Source of the DNA: UBA1227 sp963629305
Lineage (GTDB): Bacteria; Bacillota; Clostridia; Oscillospirales; Acutalibacteraceae
Reading direction: 5' to 3'
Length of the DNA: 18,409 nt
NCBI GenBank assembly: GCA_963629305.1
Contig: CAVGIJ010000024.1
Span: 1 to 18,409, forward strand
The position numbers and the translations under genes are program-made. The notes beneath the pieces are model-generated. The model was not told the DNA's origin. It ran no database searches and worked only from the letters and a program-made list of their open reading frames with translations. Shown piece by piece: positions 13,508-18,409 of the stretch (its first letter is position 1; each line of letters begins with the position of its first letter).

Positions 13508-14518
13508 ATGGAAGAACAGATGAAGAAGAAAAAAGTGCTGAGTCTTATTCAGCCGAGCGGCACACCGACTCTCGGTAATTATCTCGGTGCGCTCAGGAAT
13601 TGGAATAAAATATCGGACGAATATGACTGCGCCTTCGGTGTTGCCGACCTTCACGCAATAACAGTTCGTCAGGATCCTCAAAAGTTCCGCGAGCAGATAA
13701 GAAACATGTATGCATTGCTTTTTGCAATCGGGCTTTCTCCCGAAGAAAATATAATTTTCGTTCAAAGCCAGGTACCGACACATGCACAGCTTGGATGGAT
13801 ACTTGACTGCTACACTCAGTTCGGTGAGATGTCACGTATGACGCAGTTTAAGGATAAATCCAAGGCGCATGCGGACAATGTAAATGTCGGTCTTTTCACT
13901 TATCCCGCACTCATGGCTGCAGATATACTTCTTTATCAGGCAGACTATGTTCCCGTAGGTGCGGATCAAAAACAGCATCTTGAAATTGCGAGAGATATTG
14001 CCGACAGATTCAACGGCATATACGGACAGACTTTTAAGAGCCCTGAACCGCTTATAGTAAAAGAGGGTGCAAAGGTTATGTCTCTTGCGGATCCTACAAA
14101 GAAAATGTCAAAATCGGATTCAAATCCGAAGGGCTTTATCTCAATGCTCGATACACCGGAAGTCATTGCGAAAAAGTTCAAGAGTGCGGTTACCGACTCT
14201 GAGGCATGTGTGCGTTATGCAGAAGGAAAAGACGGCGTGAACAACCTTATGAGTATTTATTCGTGCTGTACGGGTCTTTCCTATGATCAGATTGAAAAAG
14301 ACTTTGAGGGTAAAGGCTACGGTGACTTCAAGTCGGCGGTGGCAGATGCCGTAATAGCTGAACTTAAACCTGTTCAGACGGAATTTGAAAGACTCATTAA
14401 TGAACGTGCATACCTTGAGGAGTGTATGAAAAAAGGCGCACAAGCGGCAACTCGTATTTCACAGCGAACACTTGATAAGGCAATGAAGAAGATAGGCTTT
14501 TACCAATTTAAGTCTTGA
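13508..14518 (+). CDS. trpS: Tryptophanyl-tRNA synthetase
   Basis: A 336-residue class Ic aminoacyl-tRNA synthetase that charges tRNA-Trp with tryptophan using ATP. The HIGH-equivalent signature PSGTPTLGNYLGAL is at residues 16-29. The GADQKQHLEIARDIA segment (151-165) and the KMSKS loop (PTKKMSKSDSN, KMSKS at 199-203) are intact, and the length is normal. The C-terminal anticodon-binding helices end in QRTLDKAMKKIGF. ATG 13508 follows AAGGAG by about 10 nt. A second ATG four codons later is possible but less well placed. The upstream leader shows no T-box, although trpS is often T-box controlled in Firmicutes. Confidence 0.95.
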   Translation: MEEQMKKKKVLSLIQPSGTPTLGNYLGALRNWNKISDEYDCAFGVADLHAITVRQDPQKFREQIRNMYALLFAIGLSPEENIIFVQSQVPTHAQLGWILDCYTQFGEMSRMTQFKDKSKAHADNVNVGLFTYPALMAADILLYQADYVPVGADQKQHLEIARDIADRFNGIYGQTFKSPEPLIVKEGAKVMSLADPTKKMSKSDSNPKGFISMLDTPEVIAKKFKSAVTDSEACVRYAEGKDGVNNLMSIYSCCTGLSYDQIEKDFEGKGYGDFKSAVADAVIAELKPVQTEFERLINERAYLEECMKKGAQAATRISQRTLDKAMKKIGFYQFKS

Positions 14519-14531
14519 TTTTTGATTTTTC

Positions 14532-14580
14532 CGGCTGTAAACTAAAGAAGCCGTGAGAAATAATTAAACGGCGAAATTTT
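14532..14580 (+). terminator. Alternative hairpins after trpS, possible weak terminator
   Basis: A central segment AGCCGT (14549-14554) can pair either with CGGCT upstream (14532-14536) or with ACGGC downstream (14568-14572). The second hairpin is followed by GAAATTTTT. Stems are only 5 bp, so termination is uncertain. No clear promoter is visible between here and the mgtE leader. Confidence 0.3.
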
Positions 14581-14590
14581 TAAGAAAGAG

Positions 14591-14727
14591 GTGCCCACAG
14601 TATGGACTGCGACGGATACCGAAGTTGCAATTTTAAATCAAATTCAAAAAATACTTGTACGAGTGGGTCACTGAATTTTTAGAGTGGACCCTTATGGGTA
14701 TGTGCTCTGAGTTATTCATAAATTCAA
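14591..14727 (+). promoter_or_regulatory. Structured mgtE leader, candidate metal-sensing riboswitch aptamer region
   Basis: Directly read pairings follow. P1 is GTGCCCAC (14591-14598) with GTGGGTCAC (14663-14671), 8 bp with a bulged T. P2 is AGTAT (14599-14603) with ATACT (14651-14655). A hairpin pairs TGCGAC (14608-14613) with GTTGCA (14624-14629) over GGATACCGAA. A second long hairpin (14673-14725) is built from GAATTT/AAATTC, AGAG/CTCT and ACCC/GGGT. A bulge TGTACGA lies between P2 and P1 on the 3' strand. Together with the first bases of the P1 arm it is complementary over 9 bp (14656-14664) to 14735-14743 in the terminator, which makes an antiterminator. I do not see the M-box core (GUUAGGUGAGGCUCCU) or other classes I know. 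Ligand Mg2+ is inferred from the gene controlled. Confidence 0.6.
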
Positions 14728-14758
14728 GCCCCCGACTCGTACAGAGTCCGGGGGTTTT
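14726..14758 (+). terminator. Regulatory terminator abutting the mgtE start codon
   Basis: CCCCC-GACTC / GAGTC-c-GGGGG with loop GTACA forms a 10-bp stem with one bulged C, extended by AAG/TTT pairs and followed by TTTTATT. The ATG of mgtE begins 3 nt after the end of this feature. The GGGGG of the 3' arm (14750-14754) is the only Shine-Dalgarno candidate, 7 nt from the ATG. Folding would therefore block both transcription and translation. Confidence 0.8.
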
Positions 14759-14761
14759 ATT

Positions 14762-16114
14762 ATGGAAGAAAAGAACTATGAAAATCTGAAACTACTCATA
14801 GATGAGGGAAACTTTTCATTCCTTCGCCATGAACTTTCGGAAATGAACGAAGTGGATATTGCCGAATTCCTCGGCGAACTTGACAGGGAAACCATGATAA
14901 AGGTGTTCCGTATTCTTCCGAAAGATATCTCGGCGGACGTTTTTGCATACCTTGAGTCTGAGGATCAGGGAGATATCATCTCATCAATTACAGATACCGA
15001 GATCAAAAAACTTGTTGACGAGCTCTTTCTTGACGACGTGGTTGACCTTGTTGAGGAAGTTCCCGCAAATCTTGTTACGAGAATTCTGAAAAATGCTACT
15101 CCGGAAACGCGAAAACTCATCAATACTTATTTGAGCTATCCCGAGGATTCTGCCGGAAGCATAATGACAAACGAGATGGTCGAGCTCCATGACAGAATCA
15201 CCGTCTCAGAGGCCATAGAACATATACGCCGTACCGGTGTAGATAAGGAGACCATTTATACCTGCTATTGTATAGACAACAGCAGACACCTAAAGGGTAC
15301 TATTGACCTTGCAGATCTTGTTTTCAACGATTCCGATGCTCTTATCCGAGACATAATGGATGACGATAATCAACTCATCTATGTAAACACTCTTGACGAC
15401 CAGGAGAAGGTTGCGGATATTGCAAAACGTTATGACTTGCTTGCCGTACCGGTTGTTGACAATGAAAACAGGCTTGTGGGTATTGTCACTATCGATGATA
15501 TCATGGATATTATCGAAGAGGAGACGACAGAGGACTTCGAGAAGATGGCTGCCCTTTTGCCGTCGGAAGATGAGTACCTGAAAACACCTGTTATCACACT
15601 TGTAAAAAACCGTATAGGTTGGCTCCTTATTCTCATGATTTCGGCAACGCTTACAAGCTCTATTATTTCTTCTTTTGAAGGAATGCTTGCGGCGGTTTCC
15701 GGACTTACGGCAGCCATACCGCTTATCACGGGTACGGGGGGAAATGCCGGAAACCAGAGCTCAACTATTGCCATACGTTCACTTGCACTCGGCGAGATTG
15801 AACTCAAGGATTGGTTTAAAGTGCTTTTTAAAGAAATACGCGTTGCGGCTATATGCGGTGCAGTGCTCGGAACTGTGAACTTCGGACGTATGATGCTGCT
15901 TGGCGGTTCAGACTCTTTCGGAATATACCTAGTCGTTTCTGCCGCAATGTTCTTTGCGGTTGTGATGGCGAAGATGATAGGTTGTATGCTTCCTATGCTT
16001 GCAAAGGTTTTGAAGATTGACCCGGCTGTTATCGCAGGACCCGTTATTTCCACACTTGTAGACTCTCTCAGTCTTCTTGTCTACTTCTTCCTTGCAAAAG
16101 CATTTTTGCTTTGA
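14762..16114 (+). CDS. mgtE: MgtE-family magnesium transporter
   Basis: A 450-residue Mg2+ channel/transporter of the cytoplasmic membrane. The N-terminal superhelical domain (about 1-130) carries LSEMNEVDIAEFLGEL and acidic helices. Two CBS domains follow: SAGSIMTNEMVELHDRITVS begins at 130, and the second, about 196-255, contains LAVPVVDNENRLVGIVTIDD. These domains sense intracellular Mg2+ in the family. The C-terminal membrane domain (about 283-450) has five hydrophobic segments with the pore motif GGNAGNQSS (326-334). An Asp in STLVDSL (Asp434) corresponds to the Mg2+-coordinating Asp432 of the Thermus protein. ATG 14762 is right for the family N-terminus although the Shine-Dalgarno lies within a terminator stem. 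Expression is predicted to be controlled by the leader. Confidence 0.95.
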   Translation: MEEKNYENLKLLIDEGNFSFLRHELSEMNEVDIAEFLGELDRETMIKVFRILPKDISADVFAYLESEDQGDIISSITDTEIKKLVDELFLDDVVDLVEEVPANLVTRILKNATPETRKLINTYLSYPEDSAGSIMTNEMVELHDRITVSEAIEHIRRTGVDKETIYTCYCIDNSRHLKGTIDLADLVFNDSDALIRDIMDDDNQLIYVNTLDDQEKVADIAKRYDLLAVPVVDNENRLVGIVTIDDIMDIIEEETTEDFEKMAALLPSEDEYLKTPVITLVKNRIGWLLILMISATLTSSIISSFEGMLAAVSGLTAAIPLITGTGGNAGNQSSTIAIRSLALGEIELKDWFKVLFKEIRVAAICGAVLGTVNFGRMMLLGGSDSFGIYLVVSAAMFFAVVMAKMIGCMLPMLAKVLKIDPAVIAGPVISTLVDSLSLLVYFFLAKAFLL

Positions 16115-16154
16115 TCTTCGATAAGAGATTAAGTGATACTGCTAAAATGATACT

Positions 16155-16183
16155 GCCCGGCTGTATGCCGGGCTTATTTCTTT
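16155..16183 (+). terminator. Terminator after mgtE
   Basis: GCCCGGC / GCCGGGC with loop TGTAT (16155-16173) is followed by TTATTTCTTTT. Just upstream TGATACTGC is directly repeated (16134-16142 and 16148-16156). Confidence 0.8.
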
Positions 16184-16287
16184 TCTGCTTTTCGAAAATA
16201 GTGTTTGAGAAAAACATATGAAAAACAAAGAAAACAAGAGAAAACGAGAGATTATAAAACCTAAATTTAAAATCATGAAAATAATTG

Positions 16288-16316
16288 TTGACTATTGTTT
16301 TTTACAGTGTTATTAT
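16288..16316 (+). promoter_or_regulatory. Promoter of the rplM-rpsI operon
   Basis: TTGACT (16288-16293) is 17 bp upstream of TATTAT (16311-16316). The predicted start is near 16323 with a leader of about 53 nt. The leader contains a small hairpin, GTCC-GTA-GGGC (16341-16351). A ribosomal-protein autoregulatory leader (the L13 leader type of Firmicutes) would sit here, but I cannot confirm it by eye. Confidence 0.6.
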
Positions 16317-16375
16317 AACTAGGCAATTTAAACTATAAGTGTCCGTAGGGCATGAAATCTTAGGAGGAATAAGTT

Positions 16376-16804
16376 ATGTCAACTTATATGCCAAAAGCAG
16401 GCGACATCACTCGCAAGTGGTATGTACTTGACGCAGACGGAAAGACACTCGGCGCTGTTGCTGCCGAAGCTGCTACTCTCCTTCGCGGAAAGCATAAGCC
16501 AACATTTGCTCCTCATGCTGACTGTGGTGATCACGTAATCATCATTAACGCTGAGAAGGTTGTTCTTACAGGTAAAAAGCTTGAACAGAAGATGTACTAT
16601 CATCATACAGGTTACATAGGTAACATGAAAGAAGTTAAGTACAAGGATCTTATGAAAACAAAGCCGGAATTTGCTATTACAAAGGCTGTTAAGGGAATGC
16701 TTCCTGACACAACTATCGGCAGAAAAGCTTTAACAAGACTTCGTGTTTATAAGGGAAATGAACATCCACATGCTGCTCAGAGCCCTGAAACACGTGAATT
16801 TTAA
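16376..16804 (+). CDS. rplM: 50S ribosomal protein L13
   Basis: A 142-residue large-subunit protein that binds 23S rRNA early in assembly. The family pattern is complete: KWYVLDADGKTLGAVAAEAA (15-34), LRGKHKPTFAPHADCGDHVI, NAEKVVLTGKKLEQKMYYHH, then the signature region AVKGMLPDTTIGRKALTRL (about 103-121) and VYKGNEHPHAAQ. Length is normal. ATG 16376 has AGGAGG 8 nt upstream. It is the first gene of the conserved rplM-rpsI operon, with rpsI 20 bp downstream. Confidence 0.98.
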   Translation: MSTYMPKAGDITRKWYVLDADGKTLGAVAAEAATLLRGKHKPTFAPHADCGDHVIIINAEKVVLTGKKLEQKMYYHHTGYIGNMKEVKYKDLMKTKPEFAITKAVKGMLPDTTIGRKALTRLRVYKGNEHPHAAQSPETREF

Positions 16805-16824
16805 GAGAAGGAGGATGAACGAAT

Positions 16825-17223
16825 ATGTATAATGATAACCCATATTTTTACGGTACAGGTCGTAGAAAGAGTTCTGTAGCTCGTGTACGCGTTTATCCGG
16901 GCAACGGAAAGATTACTGTAAACGACAGAGACATTGATGATTATTTCGGTCTCGACACACTTAAACTTATTGTTCGTCAGCCTCTCGAGCTTCTCGGTCT
17001 TACAGAGAAGTTTGACATTGTTTGCCGTGTAAACGGCGGCGGTGTTTCAGGTCAGGCAGGTGCAATCCGTCACGGTCTTTCACGTGCTCTTCTTCAGTAC
17101 GACGAAGCTCTTCGTCCACAGCTCAAGAAGGCAGGCTTCCTTACACGTGACCCACGTATGAAGGAAAGAAAGAAGTACGGTCTCAAGGGCGCAAGACGTG
17201 CACCACAGTTCTCAAAGAGATAA
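16825..17223 (+). CDS. rpsI: 30S ribosomal protein S9
   Basis: A 132-residue small-subunit protein whose C-terminal tail reaches the ribosomal P site. Features are YGTGRRKSSVARVRVYPGNG (9-28), VNGGGVSGQAGAIRHGLSRA (71-90), DPRMKERKKYGLKGARRAPQ, and the invariant C-terminal SKR. The ATG follows AAGGAGG by 10 nt. The 3' end is intact, and a mobile-element integrase begins about 120 bp downstream, so the 3' end of rpsI may be or lie next to the insertion target. Confidence 0.98.
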   Translation: MYNDNPYFYGTGRRKSSVARVRVYPGNGKITVNDRDIDDYFGLDTLKLIVRQPLELLGLTEKFDIVCRVNGGGVSGQAGAIRHGLSRALLQYDEALRPQLKKAGFLTRDPRMKERKKYGLKGARRAPQFSKR

Positions 17224-17237
17224 GCAAACAGAAACAA

Positions 17238-17277
17238 AAAATCCCACAAACAACGTGTTTGTGGGATTTTGTTATTT
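17238..17277 (+). terminator. Terminator of the rplM-rpsI operon
   Basis: A perfect 15-bp stem AAAATCCCACAAACA / TGTTTGTGGGATTTT with loop ACG ends in TTTTGTTATTTT. Confidence 0.9.
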
Positions 17278-17312
17278 TAGAGATTGCTTGGAAAGGCATA
17301 AAAATTAATGTT

Positions 17313-17345
17313 GTGATATACAAGTGATATACGCGTGGTATACAA
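17313..17345. repeat. Three tandem 11-bp direct repeats, candidate integrase arm-type sites
   Basis: GTGATATACAA (17313-17323), GTGATATACGC (17324-17334) and GTGGTATACAA (17335-17345) follow each other without a gap and share the core GTGrTATAC. The last ends 2 bp before the stop codon of the integrase gene. Repeats at one helical turn next to int at an element end are typical of arm-type binding sites for tyrosine recombinases. The crossover core would be expected to the left, between here and rpsI. Confidence 0.55.
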
Positions 17346-17347
17346 AT

Positions 17348-18127
17348 CTAAAGCTTGTTTATTTCAGCTTTCAAGGTTTCAATATCATAGTGTGTGTAAA
17401 CTTGATCGCCTATGCCCTTGCCACTATGTCCCTGTATTTTTCTGCGGATAGACTCGTTCAATTGCTTTTTAGCCCACATCGAAGTAAACGTATGCCTGCA
17501 ATCGTAGGGTAAGTGAGTGCGAGTTTCACCGTTAAATTTGTATTCAAGAATATTGAGTTCTTTTAATATTGGTTCCCAATAAACCTCATTAAAAGCGTTG
17601 AAGTTTTTAAAGTTAATTTTCTTGCCAAGAAAAGATGTAATTAAATATTCCCGTTCTTTGTTCTTCCATGAAATAAAGAATGGGAGTATTTTTTTATGTA
17701 TTGGTACAATACGAACAGCATTTGAGTTTTTGCCTTGCACGATTGAAAAGAATTCTTCGTCTATGTTTACGTTTTCGGCTTTTAGGTTGAATAATTCAGA
17801 GGGGCGACATCCGGTGTAAATAAGCATCAAGATGATTTGTACATACTCATTATCTGAATGCTGCCAAAGAACAGACATTTCTTCATCAGAAAATATATAA
17901 TGTTTTGTTGATTTTACTGCTTGTCCTATATTTAGAAGGTGCGAATTGTTTTTGGGGATTATGTCGTTTGCAACAGCATAATCGAATACTTGATTAAAAA
18001 GTATTTTCATTTTCTTTTTTGAAGGGTATGTTTCTATGTTATCAATAATAAGTTGCAGATCAGATGTTTTAATTTCGCCTATGATTTTGTTATGCAATTC
18101 CGGGCATTTTTTGTAGGATACTTGATA
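17348..18127 (-). pseudogene. int: Tyrosine recombinase/integrase, N-terminally truncated
   Basis: The C-terminal two thirds of a phage/ICE-type integrase, about 259 recognisable residues. From YQVSYKKCPELHNKIIGEIK (end of the arm/core-binding region) it runs through TGCRPSEL (catalytic Arg), QGKNSNAVRIVPI (Lys), PYDCRHTF (Arg; the first His of HxxR is Tyr here), QGHSGK (His) and VYTHYD (nucleophilic Tyr). The frame stays open to an ATG at 18229, but those 34 N-terminal residues (MLSFNKFLNV onward) are antisense to a different gene and unrelated to integrases. No arm-binding N-terminal domain is present. So the gene's 5' end is lost at about 18,127-18,140. The catalytic domain appears intact, but the protein is unlikely to be a fully functional integrase. 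It reads toward rpsI, with putative arm sites at its 3' end. Confidence 0.8.
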
Positions 18128-18134
18128 CGAGTTG

Positions 18135-18409
18135 ATAGCCGTGAACACTTTAATACGCTTGCCGATTATGTAATCAATACTTACGTAAATAATGCTGTAG
18201 ACGTTGAGGAACTTGTTGAAAGACAGCAAATGATTGCGGAGTCAGATCCTACTTTCAAAGGTAAACTTTTATACGATGCGGCTTTTGAAGAAGTTGTTGC
18301 AGAATCTCTTGAACGTATGCACTGCTTTCTCCGACACCCAACAAGGAGGAGGCGCAGAAGCAAAACCCCACGCAAGGCCCGGAGATAAAATCCCCTCAGT
18401 CCGAGCCTA
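18135..18409 (+). pseudogene. Fragment of a mobile-element protein (zincin-like/polyvalent-associated type)
   Basis: From about 18135 the plus strand reads DSREHFNTLADYVINTYVNN, then VDVEELVERQQMIAESDPTF and YDAAFEEVVAESLERM. I associate this with the metallopeptidase-like region of large polyvalent proteins on clostridial conjugative elements, where an HELxH-type site should precede; that part is missing. The 5' side is cut at the junction with the integrase. After LERM (about 18318) the same frame turns into Arg-rich sequence and stops at 18388. The frame shifted by one reads LLSPTPNKEEAQKQNPTQG and stays open to the window edge, so a frameshift or second junction lies there. The GC content also rises at that point. 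Family naming is from memory and tentative. Confidence 0.5.

Noticed and set aside
14591..14671. tRNA-like fold in the mgtE leader.
   Set aside because: No GTTCNANNC T-loop, no anticodon arm of the right length and no acceptor stem of 7 bp in the right spacing.
14519..14761. Classical M-box (ykoK) riboswitch before mgtE.
   Set aside because: The conserved GUUAGGUGAGGCUCC core and downstream conserved loops are not visible; kept as an unclassified leader.
15430..16053. Long minus-strand open frame of 207 codons inside mgtE.
   Set aside because: Antisense shadow of a clear transporter gene; Ile/Ser/Pro-rich and without a ribosome binding site or domain.
17313..17345. Short CRISPR-like repeat array.
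   Set aside because: 11-bp units without spacers; better explained as integrase binding sites.

Overview
The window looks like low-to-moderate GC chromosomal DNA from an anaerobic Firmicute of the class Clostridia, probably gut-associated. This rests on strong GGAGG-type ribosome binding sites, a perfect CIRCE operator, a repeat-only cell-wall-binding protein, a Geobacillus-type family I.5 lipase, an rplM-rpsI operon and an Int-type integrase. The genus is not determined.

Left part (1-5.1 kb): a decayed lipoprotein-like fragment; a secreted 614-residue choline/glucan-binding-repeat protein; a lipase with the complete catalytic triad and zinc ligands of the thermoalkalophilic family but no signal peptide; two divergent XRE regulators separated by a palindrome-rich spacer. 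Most genes here are single transcription units bounded by clear hairpin terminators, with small gene remnants between them.

Middle (5.1-13.4 kb): hsp20 on the minus strand under a perfect CIRCE element; a two-gene operon whose products match MurL (UDP-MurNAc-L-Ala-L-Glu epimerase) and the L-Glu-adding MurD2-type ligase, an alternative route to D-Glu in peptidoglycan; two tandem paralogous alpha/beta hydrolases, one with an N-terminal membrane anchor; convergent class II fructose-bisphosphate aldolase; and a divergent PLP aminotransferase. The aldolase and aminotransferase promoters share one -35 heptamer. The aldolase leader carries a 31-bp dyad resembling clostridial Rex sites.

Right part (13.5-17.3 kb): trpS; a structured leader of about 170 nt with a terminator abutting the start codon of the Mg2+ transporter gene mgtE; and rplM-rpsI. 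The mgtE leader has riboswitch-like architecture (closed stem, 9-bp antiterminator, terminator holding the Shine-Dalgarno) but lacks the M-box core sequences I know. It is the best candidate here for something undescribed.

Right end (17.3-18.4 kb): the start of a mobile element next to rpsI. Three exact-phase 11-bp direct repeats abut the 3' end of a tyrosine recombinase gene. The recombinase has lost its N-terminus at about 18,130, where it is joined head-to-head to a fragment of a mobile-element protein that is itself frameshifted near 18,318. This is a rearranged element or an assembly join.
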